Positions 16,023 through 24,946 of a stretch of 64,000 nucleotides of DNA are shown piece by piece; position 1 is the stretch's first letter; each line of letters starts with the position of its first letter. Origin of the DNA: Nocardia brasiliensis ATCC 700358 (GTDB lineage: Bacteria > Actinomycetota > Actinomycetes > Mycobacteriales > Mycobacteriaceae); assembly GCF_000250675.2 (NCBI RefSeq), contig NC_018681.1, positions 9,300,001-9,364,000 of the forward strand, in the 5' to 3' direction. A model generated the notes under the pieces. That model was not told the origin of the DNA. It saw only the letters and a list, made by a program, of their open reading frames with translations, and ran no database searches. A program made the position numbers and the translations under genes.

Positions 16023-16817
16023 GTGACAACGGAGTCGATCGTGGAGGCGGCGCCCGCGGTGCCGCAGTGGTTCGCGGACCTGTTCGCGCATCGGCGCTGG
16101 ATCCGCCGCACCCAGCCGTTCCCGCACGTGTACGCCCGGGACGTGTTCGTGCCGGAGTTCTACCAGCGCCTGACCGAAGAGTTCAGCCGCGTGCGGCGCG
16201 AAGAGGTGGACCGGTTCGGCAGGGTCGCCGCGAACTACAGCGCGGACGGGCTCGGGCTCGCCGAGCTGCGCGACGGCCCGTTCGGGGTGTTCACCTCGCG
16301 GGAATGGCACGACCTCGTCGCGGGGGTCGCGGGCGTCACCGCGACGGGCGACGTCGAGGGGTCGGTGCATCACCACGCCCCGGGCGCACCGTACGGCTGG
16401 CCGCACAACGACCTCAATCCCGCCTGGTTCCCGGGCGACCCGCCCGGCCCGGACGAGGTGCGGCTGCCGGGAGACGGGGTGGACACCAAGACCGGCGAAC
16501 ACCCGCCGGGCGTGACCGCGCGCGCGAACGTGCGCGCGGTGGCCGTGCTGTTCTACTTCGGCAATCCGGACTGGCAGCCCGGCGACGGCGGCGAGACCGC
16601 GCTGTACGACAACCTCGCCGAGGGCGAGACCATGCCGAACCTGACTCTGGTTCCGCCGCTGGATAATTCGCTGATCCTGTTCGAGGTCACGCCGCGGACC
16701 TGGCACACCTTCGCGGGCAACAACCGGCGCGACCGCAGCAGCGTGGTCATGTGGGTGCACCGCACCAAGGAGGACGCGGTACAGCGCTGGGGAGGAGACA
16801 ACATTGTCTACTGGTGA
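16023..16817 (+). CDS. 2-oxoglutarate/Fe(II)-dependent oxygenase
   Basis: A 264-residue non-haem iron oxygenase of the prolyl-4-hydroxylase-like group. The iron ligands are visible as W-P-H-N-D (H128 and D130) and the distal His in R-T-W-H-T-F near 228. An Arg about ten residues later (NNRRDRSSV) would bind the 2-oxoglutarate carboxylate. The core strand GDGGETALYDN is typical. Of two in-frame GTG codons (16017 and 16023), the second is better spaced from GGGAGGG. The 3' end overlaps the SDR gene by 14 bases, so the two products are probably made together and act on the same molecule, by hydroxylation and then oxidation or reduction. The substrate is unknown. Confidence 0.85.
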   Translation: MTTESIVEAAPAVPQWFADLFAHRRWIRRTQPFPHVYARDVFVPEFYQRLTEEFSRVRREEVDRFGRVAANYSADGLGLAELRDGPFGVFTSREWHDLVAGVAGVTATGDVEGSVHHHAPGAPYGWPHNDLNPAWFPGDPPGPDEVRLPGDGVDTKTGEHPPGVTARANVRAVAVLFYFGNPDWQPGDGGETALYDNLAEGETMPNLTLVPPLDNSLILFEVTPRTWHTFAGNNRRDRSSVVMWVHRTKEDAVQRWGGDNIVYW

Positions 16818-17547
16818 CCGCCGGGTCTGCTTGCTCACCGGGGCCAGTGGCACCCTGGGTGATCTGTTTTGCCGCTCCTATTACACCGACTACGACATCG
16901 TCGCGGTCTGCCACACCCGCACCCCGGCCGCCCCGTCCCAGCTGGAGTGGTTCGTCGATCCGCTGGAGCCGGAAAAGCCGGTGCCGGAGAATGATTCGCG
17001 TCTGTTCGTGATCCGCGCCGACCTCACCCAGCCGGGTGAGGTCGAGCGGGTGGTCGACCTCGCGCTGGCGCGGTACGGCGGGGTCGACCTGCTGGTCAAC
17101 AACGCCGCCCACGTGCAGCTGCAGCCGCGCGGCATCGTCGACGGCGAGGCCGCGCTGGAACAGTTCGATCCGCACTTCACCTTGAATGTCGCGGTGCCGC
17201 TGCGGTTGTGCGCCCGGCTCGGGCAGCGCGCGTGGATGCACGCCGGGCCCGAGAACCGCGCGCGCAACCGCAACATCGTCAACGTCTCCAGCATCTCCGG
17301 CTCGGAGGTGTATCCCGGGCAGACGCTGTATTCCGCGTCGAAGGCGGCGTTGAACCAGCTCACCCGCAACATCGCGGCCGAGTTCGCCGAATTCGGCGTG
17401 CGCGCGAATGCCATCGCGCCCACGACCTTTCCGGCGCTGGTGCCGACCGAGCAGGTGGCGCGGGCGATCATCGAACTCGACCAGAGCAACACGCTCACCG
17501 GCGGGGTGTTCGGGGTCGGGATCAACGCCGAACTCGCCGACGCCTAG
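16804..17547 (+). CDS. Short-chain dehydrogenase/reductase coupled to the 2OG oxygenase
   Basis: A 247-residue SDR. The NAD(P) motif reads T-G-A-S-G-T-L-G, an unusual form of TGxxxGxG. N-N-A-A follows near residue 100, then S-S-I-S and the catalytic Y-S-A-S-K (Y176, K180). The start is a TTG with an excellent ribosome site (GGAGGAG, 7 bases upstream) inside the end of the 2OG oxygenase gene, so translation is coupled. The rare start codon may lower its yield relative to its partner. The family oxidises alcohols or reduces ketones; the substrate is unknown but is probably shared with the upstream oxygenase. Confidence 0.85.
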   Translation: MSTGDRRVCLLTGASGTLGDLFCRSYYTDYDIVAVCHTRTPAAPSQLEWFVDPLEPEKPVPENDSRLFVIRADLTQPGEVERVVDLALARYGGVDLLVNNAAHVQLQPRGIVDGEAALEQFDPHFTLNVAVPLRLCARLGQRAWMHAGPENRARNRNIVNVSSISGSEVYPGQTLYSASKAALNQLTRNIAAEFAEFGVRANAIAPTTFPALVPTEQVARAIIELDQSNTLTGGVFGVGINAELADA

Positions 17548-17560
17548 TCCCTGCCACGAC

Positions 17561-18409
17561 TCAAGCCTTGGCCGCCCCGGTGACCCGCTCGGACAGCTCC
17601 CAGAGTTGCTGGGCGAGTACGGCATCCACCGCCTGCTTGTTGCTCGGCCGCTCCGGCTTGAAGCGGTGGAAGTAGTCGCCGCTGCCGAACTCGGCGGTGG
17701 TGGCCAAGTGCTCCAACGGTTCCGCGCCTTTTTCCGGGCGGATGAAGAACGGTCGCGACAGCGGTGAGCGGATGAGCGCGCCGAGACCGAGCGGGGCGTT
17801 GTCGTACACGTGGGTGGCGACCGCGCCGGGATGGAAAGCGGCGGTGCGCAATCCGGTGCCCTCGGTGCGCCGCGCCAACTCCCGGGTGAACAGCAGATTC
17901 GCCAGCTTGGACGCGGCGTAGGCGCCCATCTGGTTGAACGAGCCCGAGGTGGCGTTGACCTTGTCCAGATCCAGGCGGGCCATCCGGTAGGTCACGCTGG
18001 AGGTGTTGATCACCCTGGCCGAGGACTGCACCAGCCGGTCGAGCAGCAGGCTGGTCAACAGGAACGGCGAGAGGTGGTTCACCTGGAAGGTGAGCTCGTT
18101 GCCGTCGGCGGTGGCGGTCCGCTTCGGCCAGGAACCGCCCGCGTTGTTGGCCAGCACATCGATCCGCGGGTACCGGTCGAGCAGGTGGTCGGCGAGTTTG
18201 CGCACCTCGTCGAAGCGGGCGAAATCGGCGAGGAAATGGTCGGCGCCCGCCGCGGCCGCCACCTCGGCCGTCCGTTCCGGGGAACGGCCCACCACCGCGA
18301 CGGTGGCGCCGCGGGCCGCCAGCCGCGCGGCCGCCACGGCGCCGATACCGGAACTCGCGCCGGTCAGTACCACCGTCTTGCCGGTCAGATCCTGGTCTGT
18401 TTCAGCCAT
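17561..18409 (-). CDS. Short-chain dehydrogenase/reductase, retinol dehydrogenase-like
   Basis: A 282-residue classical SDR with T-G-A-S-S-G-I-G at 16-23, N-N-A-G at 88-91, Ser near 138 and catalytic Y-A-A-S-K (Y164, K168). The long C-terminal part (HPGAVATHVYDN..., then RPFFIRPEKGAEPLEHLAT) resembles the retinol/WW-domain oxidoreductase-like group, which acts on lipophilic alcohols and ketones. The ATG has AGGAGG upstream. It converges on the preceding SDR gene with only 13 bases between stops and no hairpin. The gene stands alone on its strand, followed after 44 bases by the next leftward gene. Confidence 0.85.
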   Translation of the reverse strand: MAETDQDLTGKTVVLTGASSGIGAVAAARLAARGATVAVVGRSPERTAEVAAAAGADHFLADFARFDEVRKLADHLLDRYPRIDVLANNAGGSWPKRTATADGNELTFQVNHLSPFLLTSLLLDRLVQSSARVINTSSVTYRMARLDLDKVNATSGSFNQMGAYAASKLANLLFTRELARRTEGTGLRTAAFHPGAVATHVYDNAPLGLGALIRSPLSRPFFIRPEKGAEPLEHLATTAEFGSGDYFHRFKPERPSNKQAVDAVLAQQLWELSERVTGAAKA

Positions 18410-18453
18410 AGCCGCCTCCTGGGCATCGGTTGTCCGACCTGATCGTCTTCGGC

Positions 18454-19329
18454 CTAGGTGGATTCGGCAAGGGGCGACGCGCTCGAATAGTGCGCCGCGA
18501 TCTCGTCACTGGTGGTCGTCCACACGCCGGGATGGTTCACCACGTACTCGAGCGCCTGGTCCAGGTACTTGGCCCGGAACGCCTGGCCGATCACGAAGGG
18601 ATGCAGCGCCAGCGCCAGTACCCGGCCGCTCTCGGCGGATTCGGCGTAGAGCTGGTCGAGCTGATCGGTGACGATCCGCACGAAGTCGGGGCCGCTGGTG
18701 CCCTTGGCGAGGAACAACGAGTTGTCGTTCAGTTCGACCGTATAAGGGACGCTGAGCATTCCGGGGACGTTCAGCCGATAGGGCTGATCGTCGTTGGTCC
18801 AGTCCAGCACGTAGCCGAGGCCGAGTTCGGCCAATAGTGCCGGGGTATGGAAGGTTTCGGTGAGGGCGGGCCCCATCCAGCCGCGCGGCCTGCGACCGGT
18901 GCCCCGTTCGATGGTCTCGACCACCTCGGTCAGATAGGCGCGTTCCTCGTCGATGGTCATGTCCGCCTGGAAGATCGAGTTGTTCTTCCCGTGTGCCAGC
19001 CACGCCCAGTCCCGATCCACACCCGCCCGGATAAGCTGCGGATTGCGTTCGACCACATCCGAATTCAACAGCACGCTGGCACGGACGCCGTGCCGGTCGA
19101 GCGCGGCCGCGACCCGCCAGAAGCCCACGCGCGGCCCGTAGTCGCGCCAGCCGTAGTTCAGCGGATCGGGCGTCAGGCCCGCGGTGCCGGGAAAGATGCT
19201 CGTCGACGGCCGATCCACCTGGTAGTGCTCGACATTGAGCCCGACGTAGAACGCGACGCGCGCGCCGCCGGGCCAGTGGATCGGGGCGCGATCGACGATC
19301 GGGCTGTAGTCGTAGAGGTCGTTGTCCAT
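18454..19329 (-). CDS. Polysaccharide deacetylase-family protein (PuuE/allantoinase-like)
   Basis: A 291-residue NodB-like TIM-barrel hydrolase. Family signs are GGARVAFYVGLNVEHYQ near the start, GFWRVAAALDRHGVRASVLLNS (strand and helix around the first metal motif), RGWMGPALTETFHTP, and LALHPFVIGQ near the end. This matches the PuuE-like subgroup, which includes metal-independent allantoinases, better than chitin or peptidoglycan deacetylases. There is no signal peptide, so it is cytoplasmic. The ATG at 19329 is chosen because the ATG at 19353 lies inside a palindrome (19348-19361). Neither start has a strong ribosome site. Confidence 0.75.
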   Translation of the reverse strand: MDNDLYDYSPIVDRAPIHWPGGARVAFYVGLNVEHYQVDRPSTSIFPGTAGLTPDPLNYGWRDYGPRVGFWRVAAALDRHGVRASVLLNSDVVERNPQLIRAGVDRDWAWLAHGKNNSIFQADMTIDEERAYLTEVVETIERGTGRRPRGWMGPALTETFHTPALLAELGLGYVLDWTNDDQPYRLNVPGMLSVPYTVELNDNSLFLAKGTSGPDFVRIVTDQLDQLYAESAESGRVLALALHPFVIGQAFRAKYLDQALEYVVNHPGVWTTTSDEIAAHYSSASPLAEST

Positions 19330-19347
19330 GCCGTCGATTGTCGGACC

Positions 19348-19361
19348 TGACATCAATGTCA
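19348..19361. promoter_or_regulatory. Palindrome TGACATCAATGTCA before the deacetylase gene
   Basis: Six-base perfect arms TGACAT/ATGTCA around CA, 18 bases upstream of the chosen ATG. The binding protein is unknown. Confidence 0.4.
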
Positions 19362-19608
19362 GCTTCAACTCCGACAAGGGTGACATCGGGCACAATCCGG
19401 GCCCTACGCTGCCCCAGAACGGTTTTGCTTGCCCGGACGACCGTGCCCCGGTGTGTACATTTGCCCGGCGGACACGACAGCCGATGTCGCGGGCGTCCCG
19501 GTAACGCGCCGGGGACGCACACAACTCGGCGATGCCGTGCTCCGCAGGCCCGCGACGGTACGTTGAGGCACGGAGAGGCGGACGAGCCGCGGAGAGGCGG
19601 ACCAGCAC

Positions 19609-21981
19609 ATGCGAGTGGACGGGCGGGAAATCCCGGTCACCGGCAACCTGCTACAGCCGATGATCCGGCGCACCAGCGACATCATCCGCGTCGTGCTCGC
19701 GGCGCTGTGGGTGGCGGTCGTGATCGCGGCGTCGGTGATCACCCGCCCGGAATGGCTCGCCCTGGAACGCTCGGTCTCCAATATCGTCGGCTTCCTCAAT
19801 CCCGACCAGTCCAACCTGGTGTATCTCGTCTACGGCATGGCCATTCTGGCGCTGCCGTTCGCGATCCTGATCGAGCTGATCATCGGCAGGCAGTGGAAGC
19901 TGCTGGCCGGCTACGCGGCCGCGGGGCTGACCGCCGGGCTGCTGCTCTCGATCACCGGGACCGGCCTCTCGGCGCCGAAATGGCATCTGCAAGTACCCGA
20001 TCGCCTCGACACCTTCCTCTCCCAGTTCCTGGACGACCCGCGCTGGATCGCCATGCTCGCGGCCGTGCTGACGGTGTCGAGTCCGTGGCTGCCCACCCGG
20101 CCGCGCCGCTACCTGTGGTTCCTGCTGCTCGCGTTCGCGCCGATCCACCTGGTCGTCAGTACCGTCGTGCCGGCCCGGGCGATGTTCGGGCTCGCGGTCG
20201 GCTGGCTGGTCGGCGCGGTCATCGTGCTCGTGGTCGGCACGCCCGCGCTCGAGGTGCCGCTCGACGCCGCGGTGCGGGTGCTGGCCAAACGCGGGCACAC
20301 GGTCACCGGATTCACCGTCGTGCATCCGGCCGGGCGCGGACCGCTGGTGCTGGCCGCCGCGATCGACGGACCCGAGCGCGAACTCGTGGTCGAGATGTAC
20401 GGCAAGAACCAGCGCAGTTTCGGTGCGCTGCGCCAACTCTGGCGCTGGCTCACCTTCCGGGCCAGCGAAACCGCGGCGATGCACGGCTCGATGCATCGCG
20501 CCGTCGAGCATCGCGCGCTGATGGCGATCGCGGTGGACGAACTCGGCTTGGCCAGCAGCACACCGGTCGCCGTCGCGGCGCTCGATCGCGGATGGATGCT
20601 GCACGCGCACACCATGCCCAAGGGCGCACCGATCACCGAGCTGTCCGCCGAGCAGTTACCGAGCGTGTGGCAGGGACTGGACGCGCTGCACTGCGGCCAG
20701 ATCGCGCACGGCGACCTGCGCCCGACCGAGATCCGAATCCAGGACGGCGCCACGCTGTTCGGCGGTTTCTCCAGTTCCGAATTCGGCGCCTCGGCCAAAC
20801 AGCAGCAGTCCGATATCGCGCAACTGCTGGTGTCGACCACCGCGCTCTTCGGCAAAGAACCGGCGGTGCGCACGGCGCTGGACTCGCTCGGCAGGCAGTC
20901 GGTGCTCGCGGCGGCGAGCCGGCTCACCAAATCCGCCATGCCCGCGGGGTTGCGAAAGTCGGTGCCCGACTGGAAGAGCGCGCTGTCCGCGGCGCGCGAG
21001 GAGGTGCGCAGGCAGACCGGGCAGGACCGGATCGAGGCAGAGCAGATCACCCGGTTCACCCGCAACCAGATCATCCAGTTGGTGCTGCTGATCGGGCTCG
21101 TCTACGTCGCGTATCCGTTCATCAGCGCGGTGCCGACCTTCTTCACGCAGTTGAAGACCGCCAACTGGTGGTGGGCGCTGCTCGGGCTCGCCGTCTCGTG
21201 CCTGACGTATATCGGTGCGGCGGCGGCACTGTGGGCCTGCGCCTCGGGCGCGGTGAGTTTCCGGAACCTGGTGATCATGCAGATCGCGAACACCTTCGCG
21301 GCGACCACCACCCCGGCCCGGGTCGGCGGGCTCGCGCTGAGCGTGCGCTTCCTGACGAAGGGCGGGGTCGGCGCGGTGCGCGCCACCGCGGCGGTGGCGC
21401 TGCAGCAGGCGGTGCAGGTGATCACGCACGTCAGCCTGCTGGTGGTGTTCAGTATCGCGGCGGGCACCTCGGCGGACCTGTCCCACTTCGTGCCGGACGC
21501 GACGGTGCTGTACCTCATCGCCGGGGTCGGCGTCGGCATCATCGGCACGTTCATGTTCGTGCCGCAATTGCGGCGCTGGCTGAACAATTCGGTGCGCCCG
21601 CAGCTGCAGGAGGTGCTCGGCGAACTCGGCGAACTGGCGCGCGATCCCAAGCGCTTCTCGGTGATCATCCTGGGCTGCGCCGCGATCACCCTCGGCATGG
21701 CGGGCGCGCTGTGGGCCAGCGTGGAGGCCTTCGGCGGCGGCACCACCTTCGTCACCGTCACCATCGTCACGATGATCGGCGGCACCCTGGCCTCCGCCGC
21801 GCCGACCCCGGGCGGGGTCGGCGCGGTCGAGGCCGCGCTGATCGGCGGCCTCGGCACCTTCGACGTACCGCTGGAGGTCGCGGTGCCCTCGGTCCTGCTC
21901 TACCGCGTGCTGACCTGCTGGCTGCCGGTGCTGTGCGGCTGGTTCACCATGCGCTGGATGACCGCGAAGGACATGCTCTGA
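19609..21981 (+). CDS. LPG-synthase/flippase-like (UPF0104) membrane protein with pseudokinase domain
   Basis: A 790-residue integral membrane protein. The N-terminal 210 residues contain about six helices. Residues 220-480 form a cytoplasmic kinase-like domain. Residues 480-790 are the LPG_synthase_TM region with seven or eight helices and the signature TPARVGGLALSVRFL, then APTPGGVGAVEAAL. That domain occurs in lysyl-phosphatidylglycerol synthases and lipid-sugar flippases. The kinase part reads H-G-D-L-R-P-T-E (about 367-374), lacking the Asn after the catalytic Asp. The expected DFG is replaced by F-G-G-F-S. It is probably a non-catalytic or lipid-sensing kinase fold. No lysyl-transferase domain is attached, so transport is likelier than synthesis. 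Confidence 0.8.
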   Translation: MRVDGREIPVTGNLLQPMIRRTSDIIRVVLAALWVAVVIAASVITRPEWLALERSVSNIVGFLNPDQSNLVYLVYGMAILALPFAILIELIIGRQWKLLAGYAAAGLTAGLLLSITGTGLSAPKWHLQVPDRLDTFLSQFLDDPRWIAMLAAVLTVSSPWLPTRPRRYLWFLLLAFAPIHLVVSTVVPARAMFGLAVGWLVGAVIVLVVGTPALEVPLDAAVRVLAKRGHTVTGFTVVHPAGRGPLVLAAAIDGPERELVVEMYGKNQRSFGALRQLWRWLTFRASETAAMHGSMHRAVEHRALMAIAVDELGLASSTPVAVAALDRGWMLHAHTMPKGAPITELSAEQLPSVWQGLDALHCGQIAHGDLRPTEIRIQDGATLFGGFSSSEFGASAKQQQSDIAQLLVSTTALFGKEPAVRTALDSLGRQSVLAAASRLTKSAMPAGLRKSVPDWKSALSAAREEVRRQTGQDRIEAEQITRFTRNQIIQLVLLIGLVYVAYPFISAVPTFFTQLKTANWWWALLGLAVSCLTYIGAAAALWACASGAVSFRNLVIMQIANTFAATTTPARVGGLALSVRFLTKGGVGAVRATAAVALQQAVQVITHVSLLVVFSIAAGTSADLSHFVPDATVLYLIAGVGVGIIGTFMFVPQLRRWLNNSVRPQLQEVLGELGELARDPKRFSVIILGCAAITLGMAGALWASVEAFGGGTTFVTVTIVTMIGGTLASAAPTPGGVGAVEAALIGGLGTFDVPLEVAVPSVLLYRVLTCWLPVLCGWFTMRWMTAKDML

Positions 21982-21999
21982 CGCCCTGACAGCGAAAGC

Positions 22000-22977
22000 T
22001 CAAGCGCGCACGACGGTTTCAGCGAGCCGCGCGGTGATGAGCCCTTCGGCCTCGGCGACGATCCGGGTGATCAGCTCGGCGCAGGTGGGGATGTCGTGGA
22101 TCAGGCCCTGCACCTGTCCCGCGCTCCAGATGCCCGCGTCCAGATCGCCCTCTTCGAAGACGCGACGACCCCGCGCGCCCGCGACGAGATCACGGACATC
22201 GTCGAACGTGCCGCCCGCCTTTTCGATCTCGACCACCTTGCGGCTGATCTCGTTGTCCGCGACGCGGGCGGTGTTGTGCATGGTGCGGAAGATCAGCTGG
22301 GTGTCCCGCTCGGTGTGCGCGACGATCTGGTCCTTCACCTTCTGGTGCACGGCGGATTCCTGGGTGCACAGGAAGCGGGTGCCCATATTGATGCCGTCCG
22401 CACCGAGTGCCAACGCCGCGACGAGACCGCTGGCATCGGCGAAACCACCCGAGGCGACCATCGGGATGTCCAGCACCCGGGCCGCGGCCGGGATCAGGAT
22501 CAGGCCGGGGACGTCGTCCTCGCCGGGGTGACCCGCGCATTCGAACCCGTCGATGCTGACGCCGTCCACGCCGATCCGCTGCGCCTTGAGCGCGTGCCGC
22601 ACGCTGGTGCACTTGTGCAGCACCTTGATGCCCGCGTCCTTGTAATTGGGCAGGAACGGCTCGGGGTTGCTGCCCGCCGTCTCGACGATCTTGACGCCGC
22701 TTTCCACGATCGCCTGCACGTACTCCGCGTACGGCGGCGGGTTGATCGACGGCAGGATGGTGACGTTCACGCCGAACGGCTTGTCGGTCAGCTCCCGGGT
22801 GCGCGCGATCTCGCGGCGCAGGTCATCGGGGGTGGGCTGGGTGAGCGCGGTGATGAACCCGAGCCCGCCCGCGTTGGCGACGGCCGCGACGAGTTCGGCC
22901 CGGCCGACCCACATCATGCCGCCCTGCACGATCGGGTGTTCCACGCCGAAGGTCTCGGTGAACCTGGTCCGCAGCAT
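22000..22977 (-). CDS. Nitronate monooxygenase family protein, copy 2
   Basis: A 325-residue FMN enzyme of the NMO family, in a different subgroup from copy 1. It starts MLRTRFTETFGVEHPIVQGG and has the AVANAGGLGFITALTQPT loop. The active-site His is in E-C-A-G-H-P-G-E (H150). The FMN phosphate site is ASGGFADASGLVAALALGADG with GINMGTRFLCTQES after it. The ATG at 22977 follows GAGGAG. In fatty-acid or steroid catabolic clusters such enzymes act as enoyl-reductase-like or accessory oxidoreductases, and divergence from fadD5 suggests a related role here. The gene converges on the flippase-like gene with an 18-base gap. Confidence 0.88.
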   Translation of the reverse strand: MLRTRFTETFGVEHPIVQGGMMWVGRAELVAAVANAGGLGFITALTQPTPDDLRREIARTRELTDKPFGVNVTILPSINPPPYAEYVQAIVESGVKIVETAGSNPEPFLPNYKDAGIKVLHKCTSVRHALKAQRIGVDGVSIDGFECAGHPGEDDVPGLILIPAAARVLDIPMVASGGFADASGLVAALALGADGINMGTRFLCTQESAVHQKVKDQIVAHTERDTQLIFRTMHNTARVADNEISRKVVEIEKAGGTFDDVRDLVAGARGRRVFEEGDLDAGIWSAGQVQGLIHDIPTCAELITRIVAEAEGLITARLAETVVRA

Positions 22978-23315
22978 TGCGCTCTCCTCTGCTCGCGCGG
23001 GCGGTCCGGTTCGCCCGTACGCGACGATCGTGACACGAGAATCCACTCGTATTCAACTCCTAAGTGAGCCGTCATTCGCATGGCTCACCATCTCTGGCGA
23101 GCCTCGCACGCCGTGCGCAGCACGTCTTCAAGCAGGAAATATCCAGCTCAGTTGTACTTTCTGCGAGACAGCCCCGCTTTTGCCGGATTAACGGCGGTTC
23201 AGCCACGTGAGCCTTGTCTGTGCGATAAGTTACTTGCTATTCTGCGGTCGTTCAGCCGTCGGCGCGGTCGGCCATCGTGGCGGACGCGGCCGGCGGTCCG
23301 AGAGGAGTTCGTGGC
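22978..23315. other. 338-base divergent promoter region (NMO copy 2 / fadD5)
   Basis: No gene is seen. The region must hold both promoters. The most structured element is the inverted repeat at 23064-23088, listed separately. A weaker one, ACGAG-n6-CTCGT, lies near 23036. Confidence 0.5.
23064..23088. promoter_or_regulatory. Inverted repeat GTGAGCC-n11-GGCTCAC
   Basis: Seven-base perfect arms 11 bases apart, in the shared promoter region of the second NMO gene and fadD5, 87 bases from the former's start. The 18-base centre-to-centre spacing is near two helical turns, which suits a dimeric repressor. Confidence 0.45.
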
Positions 23316-24917
23316 ATGACCATCGGTGCGCAGGGTGGATCGCAGTCGGGGCGGGTGAGCACCGCGCTCGACGAGCCGCTCCGGTCGCGGCGCAATCACT
23401 GGAACAACCAGATCGCCGGGCACGCGCAGATGCGGCCCGACGCGATCGCGCTGCGGTTCCGTGGCGCCGACACCACCTGGCGGCAGCTGCACGAACGCTC
23501 GTCGAAGTTCGCCGACGCGCTGGCCCGCCGCGGCATCGGCTTCGGCGACCGGGTGCTCATCCTCGCGTTGAACTACCCCGAGTACATCGAGACCGTGTTC
23601 GGCATCAACGCGCTCGGCGCGATCGCCGTCCCGGTCAATTTCCGGCTCACCCCGCCCGAGGTCGCCTACATCGTGAGCGACAGCGGCGCGAAGGCGATCG
23701 TCACCGACACCCTGCTGCAGCCGCTCGCCACCGCGGTGCTCGCCCAATCGGACACGCTGGAAACATGTTTCGTGATCGGCGGCGCCAGTGCGGACGGCGT
23801 CCTCGGCTTCGAGGACGTGCTCGCCGAGGACGGCGCCGCGCACCCGCCGCTCGACATCCCGGAGGACACTCCGGCGTTGATCATGTACACCTCGGGCACC
23901 ACCGGCAGCCCGAAGGGCGCGATCCTGTCCTACGCGAACATGAACGCGCAGGCGTTCACCGTGATCCGGGCGCTGGCGGCCACCTCCGAGTCGATCGCCT
24001 TCTGCACCTCGCCGCTGTTCCACATCGCCGGACTCGGCAGTCTCGCGGCCAATTTCGTGCTCGGCGCGAAGACCGTGCTGCATCCGCTCGGCGCCTTCGA
24101 CGCCACCGAATTCCTCGATGCCGTCGAGCGTGAACAAGCCACCGGCGCGTTCTGCGTGCCCGCGCAATGGCAGGCGATCTGCGCCGAACCGACGGTGCGC
24201 GAACGCACATTGGCGCTGGAGTCGCTCAGCTGGGGCGCCGCACCGGCTTCCGACTCGGTCCTGCGGGCGATGGCGGACTGCTTTCCGAACGCGTTCAACG
24301 TCGCGGTGTTCGGGCAGACCGAGATGTCGCCGATCACCTGTGTGCTCGAGGGCAAGGACGCGCTGCGCAAGCTCGGCTCGGTCGGCAAGCCGATCCCGAC
24401 CATCCAGGCCCGTATCGTCGACGACGAGATGAACGACGTCGCCCCCGGCGAGATCGGCGAAATCGTCTATCGCGGACCGACACTCATGCAGGGCTACTGG
24501 AACAAGCCCGAAGCCACCGCGGAGGCGTTCGCGGGCGGCTGGTTCCATTCCGGTGACCTGGTGCGCCAGGACGAGGAGGGCTTCATCTGGGTGGTCGACC
24601 GCAAGAAGGACATGATCATCTCCGGCGGCGAGAACATCTACTGCGCCGAGGTGGAGAACGTGCTCTTCGGCCACCCCAAGATTCGCGAGGCCGCGGTGAT
24701 CGGCCGGGCGCACGAGAAGTGGGGCGAGGTCCCGGTCGCCGTCGTCGCGCTGCACCGTCCCGACGACGAACTCACCCTCGACGAGCTGACGAGCTTCCTC
24801 AACGAGAATCTCGCGCGGTACAAGCACCCCAAGGATCTGGTGGTCGTCCAGGAGCTGCCCCGCAACGCCAGCGGCAAGGTCGTGAAAGTACAACTGCGCA
24901 AGGATTATTCGTCCTAG
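23316..24917 (+). CDS. fadD5: Long-chain fatty acid-CoA ligase FadD5-like
   Basis: A 533-residue AMP-forming acyl-CoA synthetase. The P-loop is Y-T-S-G-T-T-G-S-P-K-G from residue 191. The adenine motif region is FGQTEMSPITC and the hinge is GWFHSGDLVRQDE then VDRKKDMIISGGENIY. The C-terminal catalytic Lys is in N-A-S-G-K-V-V-K. Segments such as RNHWNNQIAGHAQMRPDA and VPAQWQAIC closely follow mycobacterial FadD5 as I recall it, which is linked to recycling of mycolic acid-derived fatty acids beside the mce1 operon. No mce genes are visible here. The ATG at 23316 has AGAGGAG upstream. It lacks the FAAL insertion, so CoA thioesters are the expected product. Confidence 0.88.
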   Translation: MTIGAQGGSQSGRVSTALDEPLRSRRNHWNNQIAGHAQMRPDAIALRFRGADTTWRQLHERSSKFADALARRGIGFGDRVLILALNYPEYIETVFGINALGAIAVPVNFRLTPPEVAYIVSDSGAKAIVTDTLLQPLATAVLAQSDTLETCFVIGGASADGVLGFEDVLAEDGAAHPPLDIPEDTPALIMYTSGTTGSPKGAILSYANMNAQAFTVIRALAATSESIAFCTSPLFHIAGLGSLAANFVLGAKTVLHPLGAFDATEFLDAVEREQATGAFCVPAQWQAICAEPTVRERTLALESLSWGAAPASDSVLRAMADCFPNAFNVAVFGQTEMSPITCVLEGKDALRKLGSVGKPIPTIQARIVDDEMNDVAPGEIGEIVYRGPTLMQGYWNKPEATAEAFAGGWFHSGDLVRQDEEGFIWVVDRKKDMIISGGENIYCAEVENVLFGHPKIREAAVIGRAHEKWGEVPVAVVALHRPDDELTLDELTSFLNENLARYKHPKDLVVVQELPRNASGKVVKVQLRKDYSS

Positions 24918-24946
24918 CCGTGCCGGGCTGAGGTACGGTCGGTCGG

